Source: a virus
Direction: 5' to 3' (one strand)
Virus record (IMG/VR): IMGVR_UViG_3300025131_009739
Location: 62,001 to 126,000 of that record
Length of the DNA: 64,000 bases
Positions within the stretch are counted from its first letter, which is position 1, and each line of letters opens with the position of its first letter. This document shows, one piece after another, positions 25,763 through 37,000 of this stretch. The notes under the pieces were generated by a model, which saw only the letters and a list, made by a program, of their open reading frames with translations, did no database searches and was not told the origin of the DNA. A program made the position numbers and the translations under genes.

Positions 25763-27579
25763 TATTTTACAGTACCTCTGATATCTTGATCTGGATATTT
25801 CATTTCAAATATTACATCTTCATGAGCCTGCAAAAGTCTTCCATCTATAGTTGTGTTGTTTTCAATATTGTATCCAAACCCAGAGTACAATCCCCCACTT
25901 TTATTTACTATTTTAACATCTAATGTATCGACAACTCCTGGAACTGAGTTTAAAACTTTAAATAAATTTGTAATACCGATAGATTGGCCGACATCAAATT
26001 CCACGTCCAGTGCAGATTTTAATTGTGATACGGCAATAGACAAAACATCATATTTGTTAATATCTTGACTTCCCAATATTCTAAATTCAACTCCAAAATT
26101 AACAATTTTTGCATCAAGAATATCAATTGTATCATTTATCATCTTATGGCTATTCAGCCAAGTTTTTAAATTTGTTTTCACTATCGTGTTCGTTTGAACC
26201 AAATTATTATTTCTATCTTGAGATACAACGTACATATTTAAATTTCTTTTAAAAGAATCATGATCTTTTACAATAGAACATTTCTTGATTGCGCCATATG
26301 GCGCAGGCATTGAGTAAGCAGCAATTATATAATCTTGTTTTGTGACAGCTCTATTCTGTGCAGAAAAAGAATCTTTAACTCTCTGTCTTAATTCTTCCAA
26401 CTCTGGTAATGTAACTGCGCCCAGCACCCTTTCTTCATTCGTCACCTCCAAACTGTCAATAACTTCAAAAACTGTGTTAGGATTTAATAATGCTCTATCT
26501 TCAAAATTTAGTTCTTTGCTTATTATGGTGTTTAATGAGCCAACCGAAGTATTAACAGTGTCGTTATTATTTGTTCTGTATACAATAGTCAATGTAGTGT
26601 TAGACGGCGCGATGCCGAACTTATCTGTCGCTATTAAATTGCCAGGATCTAGAGTATTATCCGTAACATGGTTTCTACCGTGAACTTTTAATATTAATTC
26701 GCTTGGATCTGCCACAGAATCATTGAATATTTCTGAATCTGAACCATAGCCAAACTGCACATAAGTTCCATCTATTTCATGTTCAACTATAAATCTTCTT
26801 GGCACTGGCACTGGTTTAAGAATATTATCTGCTTGTTCTCGATCACCTCGATTAATAACTGGAACATAAATCATATTTTGAGATAAATAATCAACTTCAA
26901 AGTACGAATGACCTTCTGAATCAAATATAGAAACAATTTCAGTTATATTTGTGTCTGCTAATTTAAGTCTTAAAAATTTCTGAAAATCTCCAACGGGAAC
27001 TAGTTCTTGCTGCAATCTTCCTGAGATTACTTGGCCGTGCGCTTTAATCGCATAATGTGTTGGGGCGCCGGTGGAGGAATTAACTCTTGCCACAACTATT
27101 TCATTTTTGGGGCTGCCAAAATCAACATCCCCGCTCAATGTAAATATTGCTCCGTCCTGTGAAGATAGTTCCGCTCCCCTTTTTAACATTGGCATATATT
27201 TTGTATCGGGGCTAAGACCAACAGAAGTTGCCGGAACCATCAAATAAAAACTTACAATTCCTGTGGCAGAAAAATTTCTTTGAAACTTATAGCCTAAATT
27301 TTTACCATGCCTTATCACATTGTTGTATTCGAGCGACGTGTCAATAAAAGACTCATTTGCCTGATAGTCTAAATAAAATGATAAAATATCTCCAACATAA
27401 GCTACAGTATCAAGCATCAAAGCTCCAAATGAGGCGTCATTAAAATCTTTATAACTATCTGAATAATACCTTTTAGCGTATTCTACTAAATCATTTTTAA
27501 TAGATTGATAATCTCTACTAGTGTACTTAATTGAGGTTAGTTGTCTAGACTTGTCAGATCTTGATATTTTTTTAGCCAT
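25762..27579 (-). CDS. 6: Baseplate wedge protein, gp6/gpJ-like
   Basis: A 605-residue protein, close to the 660 of T4 gp6. The first 120 residues (IKYTSRDYQSIKNDL, DFNDASFGALMLDTVAYVGDIL, then SFYLDYQANESFI) have the hallmark of gp6/baseplate-J family proteins: a short phrase about torsion of Y-R-D-Y, then an A-x-x-G-x-x-L-x-D-x-x-A-Y-x-x-D helix. The region RQRVKDSFSAQNRAVTKQDYI around residue 400 is another family block. Gp6 forms the inner ring of the baseplate and joins wedges. Directly downstream of gp25, as in T4-like genomes. A good ribosome-binding site (AAAGGA) precedes the ATG. Confidence 0.82.
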   Translation of the reverse strand: MAKKISRSDKSRQLTSIKYTSRDYQSIKNDLVEYAKRYYSDSYKDFNDASFGALMLDTVAYVGDILSFYLDYQANESFIDTSLEYNNVIRHGKNLGYKFQRNFSATGIVSFYLMVPATSVGLSPDTKYMPMLKRGAELSSQDGAIFTLSGDVDFGSPKNEIVVARVNSSTGAPTHYAIKAHGQVISGRLQQELVPVGDFQKFLRLKLADTNITEIVSIFDSEGHSYFEVDYLSQNMIYVPVINRGDREQADNILKPVPVPRRFIVEHEIDGTYVQFGYGSDSEIFNDSVADPSELILKVHGRNHVTDNTLDPGNLIATDKFGIAPSNTTLTIVYRTNNNDTVNTSVGSLNTIISKELNFEDRALLNPNTVFEVIDSLEVTNEERVLGAVTLPELEELRQRVKDSFSAQNRAVTKQDYIIAAYSMPAPYGAIKKCSIVKDHDSFKRNLNMYVVSQDRNNNLVQTNTIVKTNLKTWLNSHKMINDTIDILDAKIVNFGVEFRILGSQDINKYDVLSIAVSQLKSALDVEFDVGQSIGITNLFKVLNSVPGVVDTLDVKIVNKSGGLYSGFGYNIENNTTIDGRLLQAHEDVIFEMKYPDQDIRGTVK

Positions 27580-27609
27580 TTATACCAATCCTTTTAGAAA
27601 TAATTAGTA

Positions 27610-27996
27610 TCAAGTAGCAGATATTTCTAGAAGATCGACAACATTAAGATCTGGCACTCTATATTTTATTTTCATGCTCAAGGTGCCCGGCTCAGCCTCT
27701 ACGTGATCTTCAAAACCAATAAAATTAATTTCAAGAAGTTCTACAAAAGGCATATATATCTCTAATTGTTTTTCAATTCTATCAGAAATACCCCCTCTTA
27801 CGGAAACAGTATCTTGTTCAAATAAATATTTTACTAGGCCAACTCCAAAGTGTGGATCCATCATTCTTTCGCCAGGTATAGTTAATAACAAATGTTTAAA
27901 ATTTTGCTTAACCATTTCTATATAAGTTTTAGTAACTTTATATGCTCCATATTCACTATCTAAAACTAACGGTAATTTTGGTGATAATCCGGCCAT
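27610..27996 (-). CDS. 25: Baseplate wedge subunit gp25
   Basis: A 128-residue protein with the GPW/gp25 signature: LLTIPGERMMDPHFGVGL followed by KYLFE, and an R-I-E-K-Q-L-x-x-Y helix. T4 gp25 (132 residues) is a wedge component at the sheath-baseplate interface that helps start sheath assembly. The length and its position next to gp6 match. There is a good ribosome-binding site (AGGAG), and an ATATAATA octamer 14 bases upstream of the ATG. Confidence 0.9.
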   Translation of the reverse strand: MAGLSPKLPLVLDSEYGAYKVTKTYIEMVKQNFKHLLLTIPGERMMDPHFGVGLVKYLFEQDTVSVRGGISDRIEKQLEIYMPFVELLEINFIGFEDHVEAEPGTLSMKIKYRVPDLNVVDLLEISAT

Positions 27997-28009
27997 TTTG
28001 GACTCCTAT

Positions 28010-28017
28010 TATTATAT
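28010..28017 (-). promoter_or_regulatory. Candidate late promoter octamer ATATAATA
   Basis: Minus-strand ATATAATA, 14 bases upstream of the gp25 ATG, one mismatch from the TTATAATA found ahead of three other virion genes. It lies in a 73-base gap that also contains a 7-base inverted repeat (28020-28026 with 28036-28042), so this may be a regulatory point between the giant 3036-codon gene and the wedge genes. Confidence 0.33.
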
Positions 28018-28069
28018 AGTTTTAGAGATTCTAAATCTAAAAATATTTTTAAATTTATATATCGAATCT

Positions 28070-31000
28070 TTACTCCGATGGTTCCGGAACCGTGAGTGCC
28101 GAAAGCTGATCAGTCAAGTTTTTAAGGTCTGCTTCTGTGGCGCCGGCTTCTTCCATAATCTTTATAATCTCTTCCAGGGGAGTCGGAGAAACTCTATAGT
28201 CTTTACTTGTATCAAAAGCCCATTTGAGCAATTCTATAACACTATTCTGGCTTATCCCAAACAAAGATTTATCATATGGAGTTATCTCAAGAGATTGTTC
28301 AAAATTTAACATATCTCGTATTGATAATATAGCTACAGCTCTTTGAAGCGGGACGACATAACTAAACAAAAGTTTGAAATCATCTTTTTCCTTCATCTGG
28401 CTGAAGAGATCCCCGAATTTATCTTCATCATATTTTATATCATTCCACATCAAGCCATCGTCCGCTTTTACGTTATGCTCCAGTATTGGTAATACAATAA
28501 CTTTATGACCTATTCCTTCGCCCCCAGTTGCCTCCGGTATAAATTCTCCAACTTCTTTCATAAAAAACGATTTTTCACGTTTCATTGCATCGTATGTATC
28601 AACTGCATGTATTTTTAAATTTGTTTGGAAATTAAAAGTCTGCCCGTCAAAGCTCGTGGAGTCGGTCCATGCATCGCCGGCGTCGCGGCCGGGCTGCCAC
28701 ATTGCTTTTAGTGTGTCATTTATAGTGCCCCAGAAACTTTCTCTACCTTGCCTACCGCCGTTTTTTATTGCTGAAAGTGGGTAACGTCTCCAGCTGCTGC
28801 TACTTTTATCTTGAGGAACAACATATGATAAACGCAAACCATAGTCTACATCAGCAAAACCGTTGGGCCCCGTCAAAGGCTTATCTTTCAAGCTTTCCAG
28901 ATCTGGAGGTGTGGCTCCTGGAATCTTTATGATAGTACTATTTTCAGAAGAATCCATGGTAAAAATACCCAACGGTGATGGGGCAGCGGCCATGGGCGTA
29001 TGTGTGTCAGAACTTATAAAGTCTAATGTCGATTCCCATAATCCTTTCTTATAATATTGTAAAGCCCAGTATAGATGCCCACCAAACAAAGCTGTCCAAT
29101 TTTCCCCAATCGTTGCATCTGTATGCAGACCGCCTTCGGTCCAGTTGATATCTTGTTTGTGTTTGGTGTCTTTTTTTGTCCAACGCTGATCCCATGGAAT
29201 TGTATATTTGTCATGGGCGGCGTCCGGGTTCCCGTGGGATCTCTGAAAGTCTCCCAGCTCATACGGATAACAAAGAAGCTTAGCCATGGATCTCAATATT
29301 TCTGTAGGTATGGGATCTTTATATTTAAGGCCGGCTGATGTTCGGAATGGTGCTTGGTTGTGCGTAGTTATGCCTATGGGCTGGCCTACGGGGTTGGCGG
29401 TGAGCCGGTGAGTGCCGAAGAGTTCCCGTTCATCCTCGTGGAGCCAATCAAATTTAGAGATATAGTTACTGGCAAGGTTAGGTATCTTTAAAGACCATTG
29501 CGTCGTGGTTGCGTCTTTCTGTATATAACTGGTATTGTACACCATATAAGCTGGATCGGGGCATTGCGACTCAACGTCGATGTCGAAGGTCTCGGTCCCT
29601 TTGCCACACAGCCCGTCGTACTTCGGATTATTAGATATGCCCCAATTTGTGGCGCCGCTGTTGGGATCGCTTTCTTTGTCGCGCCATCGCAGTTGCATAT
29701 CTACCATTTTTATTAAATCAATAAGTGTTGTAGGTATATGAAGATTCAACCTTGGATCGTTTGGCTGCGGGACCGGGTACATGCCCTTCATCGTTTTACC
29801 ACCCTCTGTCTGGTCGACGGCGTGTTTCCACATTGGCCCGGGCCGGCGAAGCCCGGTGCGGAAGTCCACGGTCTTGTCAAGAAAGCCTTTTCTTTTGACA
29901 AAATCATAAAGATTTCCCTGGGCACGTTTGGGAAATTTACTAAATCCAGCTTTGTCAGTGTCATGAGGATCGAAGTAAAAAGCAGTTAAATCACCAAAGT
30001 GATATCTAGAATAAAATCTAAAAGCAATTGTTTCTAAGTCGCGTTTTTCTTGCGGAGTCAGAAAATCGAAATCGTACATTTTGGCGCCTCCACCTGCAGG
30101 AGAATCGTATTCGACGTTCATGAAATCACCGATTTGGGGCGGCTGTTTGACGGTCTGCGGAATTGGGTCGTTATCGTTACTACTATGTGACATGCCGTAG
30201 GGCTCGTCTTCGAGGCTACGAAGACCCGGAGGGATATTAAATGGCTTTCCGGCGTCGTCTTCGGCGCGCCCGGAGCCACCCTCAACATAGCCCTCAAACT
30301 CCGCAGGAAGTTTAGGGTCCTTCAACTGAAATTCAAGCAATCTTTCCATAAGAGCTATGTGTCTTTGTATTTCAGCAGATCTAGAAACTACCATTTTTTT
30401 AGGATCGTCGGGTTGGAATTCTGCGAGTTCTGCGCTGAGTTCAATATCGTTGTCTTTAAGGAAGTCGGCCATTTGGGCAGCTTTTGAACCATTAGAAACC
30501 AGGTCTCGTGCATCGCGGGTGATGTTTAGAAGTGAATCATATCCTTCTTTATCGCCGTAACATTGCTCGCCGTCATTGTATACTTTATCGGAAAGTTCTT
30601 GTAGTCTTTCGTTAAAGCCCTCCGGGTCAAAAAGCTGAGCCCAATCAAACACCGAGGCCGCCTTATGTTTAGGATTCATGTTCCCAAAATAAGTAAAGAA
30701 ATTACCAATAGCCTCTGTAAACTCTTCTGGATTCAAATAAGCTGGGAATTTTTCGCCGTCTTTAAGCCAGCCGGCTACAGGATTTCCTCGATGTTCAATT
30801 GGCAAATAATTAGCCCATGCATCAAAAAATTGTTTAGATAAATTTTTGTCTTTTATTGTCTCTTTTAAATTACTCTTAAACTTAATTTTTATATATTTTT
30901 CTAAAATAAACCCACTGGCTTCTTGTTCCCCCCTATCATTAAAAAATCTTGGAAGTGCATGTAAATTATTTGTCAAATGATATTTTGCCAGCTGGGCTGC

Positions 31001-34000
31001 GTCTTCGCCGGATGTCTTCGCGACAATTTCGTTCATGGCTAGTTTGACTTCCTGAATTTGTACTTTATGCTCAGCTAACTGCTTGCGCGCGTTTTCTATC
31101 GATATGTCCTTCTCTACACCATAAGCCTCCATCCGTATAACGGCGGTGAGACCTAGGTCTTCTTGGCGCGCCGCTCTGCGCGATTTCGTTGCTTCACCGG
31201 TTACTGGATCGACCACCTTCACATATTCAACATCTTCAGGATTCGCAGCTTCGTATTTGAGGGGAAAATATTCTGCTAAATCATCGTTTGTGCTATATAA
31301 ATTAGAATCTGGATGACATCGAGCTAAGTCATAAACTTTGTCTCTCAAAAATTCTGCCAGATCCGGGATCCTTGGCTCGCCGGAGCCAGCCAATACTCCA
31401 GCTACTTTGTCAGCAACTGTTTTTGATTCATGATCTACTAATGGCATAATAGCTTCGTATATGCTAGGGTCGTCTTTTATCGTGTTCAGATCCGATGCAA
31501 CAATCTTTATTTTATCTCCAAGTTCTTTGCCAATTGAATCCCCAATTAATTTAGAAAGTAATGCTTTCATTGGGCCGCTGCCAAAAGATAATTCTGTGTC
31601 AAAAGCTGCCGAAGTTATAATCGACTTAAACACTCTTTCCATAATTCCTACTCGAACTAAAAGTCTAATTATTGCTGGTCCTTTACTCCAATCTACTTCT
31701 TCAATTACTATTTCGTCCGGAAGATCATCTTCGTTCTTCACTCTTTTTATTATAGGATCTGGAGGATATGATATTAATGTCTTCCCAATTGTAGGAACAG
31801 TACTTAAATCCGATAAATCAGAGTCCGCCATGGAAGCTTTGTGTTTATTCGCAGCATCTTTAGATACATCATTTAAATCGATAAGGCTATCCACTCCGGT
31901 GTTTATGTCCTGTAATGCAGCTGCAACACCCGCAATTACTTTTTCATGCACAGTGTCAAAATCACCCCTTGCTTTATCAGCAATTCCGTATTTCAGTGAT
32001 AATTCAGAAAGATCTCTTAAGATACTTCTAAAAGCAGTTCCATATAAATGTTTTCTGCCTTGTTTGCGTTCTGACAAAATATCTTTTAAAGAGTGCGATA
32101 ATGACTTTCCGGTTGGCGCGCCATGGGCATCGTCTTCGTCTATTATCATAGACGAGTCAAAAGATGGGAGCTTGCCCGCGATATCCCCTTGCCCCGAGAT
32201 TTGTCTCATAACCATCCTTTCAAATAGTTGTGGAGCAATTGGCTCGAGCGTTCGGAATCCGTCCCAGCCGGGCCCAGTTTGCCAATTTTTCTCAAGCACC
32301 TCTTTCGTCTTTGCAAGATAGTAACCTGGAGTTTGTCCATCCGGGCTGTGGTGGCCCATACCATCCCATAATTTTAGCAACTCTGTACTTCTATAATTCA
32401 AAAGATCGCCATTGGGATCGCCTGGTTTAACAACTGTAATCAAGTAATCGTCTGTTATACATTCAGTATCTTTGTCTAAAGGGTTCCATGGTTCGTAGTT
32501 TGCTTTTTGTGTCGGGAATATTTTATATGTAGCTTCATAAACTGGCTCTGGCGGTGGTCCCGGGGGTGGGTCAAGATCTGGGTTACAAAAAATTCTTTTA
32601 GGAGAAGGTTGCGGCGCGGGGATCCACCCAGCCCGTTTTCCAGTCGCTGGGTCGACTATCATTATTTGTTCATCACTTGTTGCTATTTTTGGAGTTAGAG
32701 AATTCCCACCGTGACCCTCTTCCCACTGCCCCCTGTTAACCCACATTGTGTCGGGGAGAATTGGTTCAAGCGTTTCAGGATCTATATACGCCTTTTTCGG
32801 GACCCAGCCGTTCCAATACCCAAGAGTGTCGATGGCCTCCGACCCCGCCCATTCAGCCTCCACTAAAATGATCTCCTTACTTTCAGATTTTGATTCAGTA
32901 AAACCATAAAGATCATAATAACCCCATTTATAAAAACTTAAAGCTCTCATCAAGTGTCCTCCAAAGAAGTTTTTTTCCCACGCCTTTTCCGTGCCGTGCC
33001 ACTCGTTCATGAATTTGCCGTTGCCCTGGTAATATGGAAAGTCATGCCGATTGTCCTTGCCAATATCCCACACAAATACAAGAAGCTGTACTAAGACTGT
33101 TTTTAGATCATTCACAGACCATCTCGTGTCTTTGGGTACCCAGTCAGTGCGCGGGAGGAGATGGGAGGTTGCGGTGAAGACGATTTTTTCGTGCGTTGTG
33201 GTCCTATATCCACCGGGCTGGCTCTGGTCCCGGGTCCTTTCTTCGTGCTTCACCACCTTCGGCTTTGGCGGGGAGGTGTATGTGATATAGTAGCCTTTGT
33301 CAACGAATTCTTGGGCTTTGTTTAATTTTGCTAGCAGTACAGATATATTTGGTGTAGGATTATTATCAAATGTTGTGTCTGGTCCAGGTTCTGTGTATCT
33401 CCATGGCCTGGAACCGCCCATTCTAAAATTATAGTCAATAACCTTGGGCAACCATCCGTGTGGCCCACCTTCAAATGTTAACGGATTATAATAAAATGAA
33501 CTAAAATATTTAGTGTCGGATCTTAAACGAAGATCTTTTTCCTGGGGTTCTTCTCCCAGTATATCATAATCAAGTATATATCTGCTATAAAACCTAAATG
33601 CAATTGTTGCTAAATCATCAAATTCTTGAGGCGTTAAATTATTATATCTTTCGATAAGTCTTTTATGAGGTAAATTAAACCATGATGCTTCTATAATTTG
33701 TCTTTTTTTCCCGGCGCCCGTCCCAAACTTGTTGTATATGCGATATGCACTTCCGCTCTTTCCACTTCCGATATATCCGGCGGCTTCGGCTGCGGCGTTT
33801 GCTGCGTCGTCGCCGGCTTTCTTCATACTTTTGTCGTCTTCGTTAAAAATACCATTATGTTTAAGTTCATAAAATACTTCGCCATCCCAATATTTATATC
33901 GAGCATCAAAGAGATCCTGCACCATGTATGATTGGAGGTCTTCCATTAATTTAATATGTCTTTTGATTTCATCACATTCGCTAGTTGCTCCTCCGCCGCG

Positions 34001-37000
34001 CTCCATTTCAACCGCTTTTTGTTCTAGATATTCAGCATCAAAAATATTAAATCTGTATTTATGATACGACGAAACGCCCATTGGTGGTGTGGCTTCCTCG
34101 TAAAGAAACAGTTTCTCTTCTTTCATAGAATCAATTCCTGCAACAATTCTTTTCAAAAATGGGGCATCTAAAAGAGCAGTGGCGAACTTACCTACGTCTG
34201 CTTTCATCGAGCCGCCGGCGCCTTCTATAATCGCTTTAACAGCGCTGGAATTCGAAGCTTCCATCGATTCAACTAAAATATTTTGTACTATTTTTTTCGT
34301 ATCTTGTTGCACTTTTTCAGTTGAGTTGCTACTTCGAAGTAGATGTTTAACAGCAGAACCAAGCGCTTCTTTATCAGATTGTTTTTTTAAATTAACTTGC
34401 TCATTAATTTTTTCCTCGGACAAGCCTCTTTGTTGTAAAGCTTCTCTTAAAGTTTGTTCATAATTTGAACCTATATCATCGCAGAGTTTTACTATTGGCT
34501 CATCTGGTAAATCAGGCCGATCACATATACTTGTATCTACCTTCCCATCAAGAGATCGAAAAAATTGAATTACATTTTCACCGTTACCTAGAGTCCCGGG
34601 GCCGCCTTTTTCTGCTATAACTGTAAACGGCGGGGCATCGTTTTCGGGATCTGCAGCAAAATCCATAATAAACTTTAAAACTTTCTGCATACGTGGTGCT
34701 TCTACCGGCTCCGTCCCTCTTACAAGCATGCAAAGTTCACCAGGAGTTAAAGACGCCAATAATCTTTTTAAGAAGTCATTTGCATCTTGGCCCAAAAATA
34801 GAGGCGCGGCCGCTTTTTCAAAGCCTACAAGAGCTTCCAGCGGAAGTTGGCCATATTTATTTGTATCATCATCATCACAGAAGTCTAATATTTGCCATAT
34901 TAATTCACGTAAAGGTTTGATAACTTCTTCTTCTAGCATTCTCATAGCTTCTTCTTCAAGCCTTTTCTTTGCCATTCTGACTATAAAGTCCCAAATAGCA
35001 TCCCAAATCGGCCATTCATCTGGCATTGAAAAACTAATATCGCATTTTTTCTTTGCTGGTTTTTCATCCAGAGATTCTTCCGCGAACAAAAGATGATTAA
35101 GCAACCAAATTAAGGCAGCAACTGCAGCAAACGGGCCCAAAGCTATAACAAGACAAATTATTCTTTTTATCTTTTTTTCATTCGGGCTGTCGATAAGGCT
35201 AGTAAGCATTTGATCGGCGGCGTCGCTGCCCGTGTTAACCTGGTCGGATGCAGCGTTCTGCAAAGGGTCCATGAGTTCTTGATGACTAACATCAATATAT
35301 TCTCCAGGAATTTCAAAACCATCTTCCATAATAAACTGGACAATTGCATCTACGCCGTATTCAGCGCCAACTGTCCTAATAATTTCGTCACAAATCCAAT
35401 CAATCAGGTCTTCCAAACTTACCATCAGTCCAAGACATTCTAAAAGTTTAATTACTAAAGTCGGTATATCAATTCCACCTAAAATGTATGCATATGCGTC
35501 ATGAACTGATCTAATTTTATTTGGGGCTCTTGGCATATTCTTCCATACCATGTCTCCAATATAATCAGAAAGATTTGTACTACTTTCATTAATTAAAAAT
35601 TGTAGTGCTGACTCAGTTGTTAAACTACGTGAAGTTTGCCTGTGTTGGGAAGCTTCGTCACCTGAGTGCCAACCAGCTAACGACTTGGCCAAATCCATGA
35701 GAGAGCCTTTATCAAAAGATTTTTCAGGCTGCGGAAAAACATACCGCTCAATAAACTCATCAACTGGCATGGGTTCTTTCTGAGAAACCCCTGGAGCCGT
35801 CATGTTGCAAGGATCTTTAGCCGCTTCCAGTGTTGATGTGGCGGCCGCGGCTTGTGCTTGCATTTTTAATTCTTCTGGAGATGGCTTTCCGCCTATCGCT
35901 TTGTACCCAATTTCTCTCAAATTAGCCAGATACCATCTAGTGCCATGATTTGCCAATGGAGGCTTAGTAAACGGTAGATTTGTATCTTTAGTCTGGGGAG
36001 AACCCCAAACGTGGGGTGGCCAGGTGTCGCCTTCGGCAATCTTACCATCAAGAGAATCCTTGGCATGCTTCCATGGAATATTTAATCCTTCATCAATACC
36101 TGACTCGCCGCCGAACTGATTTTTCAGAACATAAGGAGTATAAATATTAACTCCGTCTGTTGCTTTATTTACGCGTCCAACATATATTATTCCAGGAATT
36201 ATTCCTCGTTCGACGTCTTCTTTTAATTTTTTGGTAAGGTCTCCAGCAACGTCGCGTTGATAATATTCTTGAAACCCAATTTCAAATGGAGCTGCAGTTG
36301 CATGACCCTTCGAACGCAAAAAACTTACAATCTTATCGCCGGCGGCCTGCAGGTCTGCCGCATCCCTTTTGAAAGAAAGTTCAGGCCACTTATCTATTTC
36401 GTCACTACTATAAGACCGATCTAAGCTTGTTCCTGGTGGAGGCCTGTTATATTTAAAATATGACTTTGATAACTTTTTATCATATTTTTTTAGGCCGCCA
36501 GCTACTCTGCCAATTAAATCCTCAAACTCTATAACATTATTAAACGTTTGACGAAACTTGGGGAGGGCTCGATCAATTACAAGGACCTTTTCCTCCGGCT
36601 CGTCGTTGCTGATGGCTTTGGGAACTACTACTGTCGGGTCACCAAGATCTGCTTGCAACTCAATTAATTTTTCTTTAGAAATTGTAACAGAAACTACAAG
36701 TCGAAACGGATCTGAATCTTTAGGTCTAGGAGAAATCCACATGGGGCTCGACACAGAGACGGATCCGTCTTTATCACTCAAAAAAACTTCAAAATCTTTT
36801 TGTGCTAGAGGATCTGTTGTTGTGTATTTTTTACCCTCCAAAGCCCGGGGGGCCAACGAGGTATCGGCCAGTATTTTGTCTTGACTGAGACCAAAAGCTT
36901 TAAGAATTGTCCATGTGCCACGATTTCCTGCTTCCATGGACAACTCCTCGGCGACAGCGAGGAGGATGTTGAAGTCTTCGTCCGTGCCGCCGGCTTCGGC

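Noticed and set aside
28020-28042. Inverted repeat TTTTAGA ... TCTAAAA in the gap before gp25 as a terminator
   Set aside because: The 7-base stem is almost only A/T and no T-tract follows in the direction of transcription, so it is too weak for an intrinsic terminator.
31461-32321. A 286-codon open frame on the plus strand
   Set aside because: It lies fully antisense to the giant 3036-codon gene, has a Ser/Ile/Leu-rich composition typical of the reverse frame of AT-rich coding DNA, and no domain.
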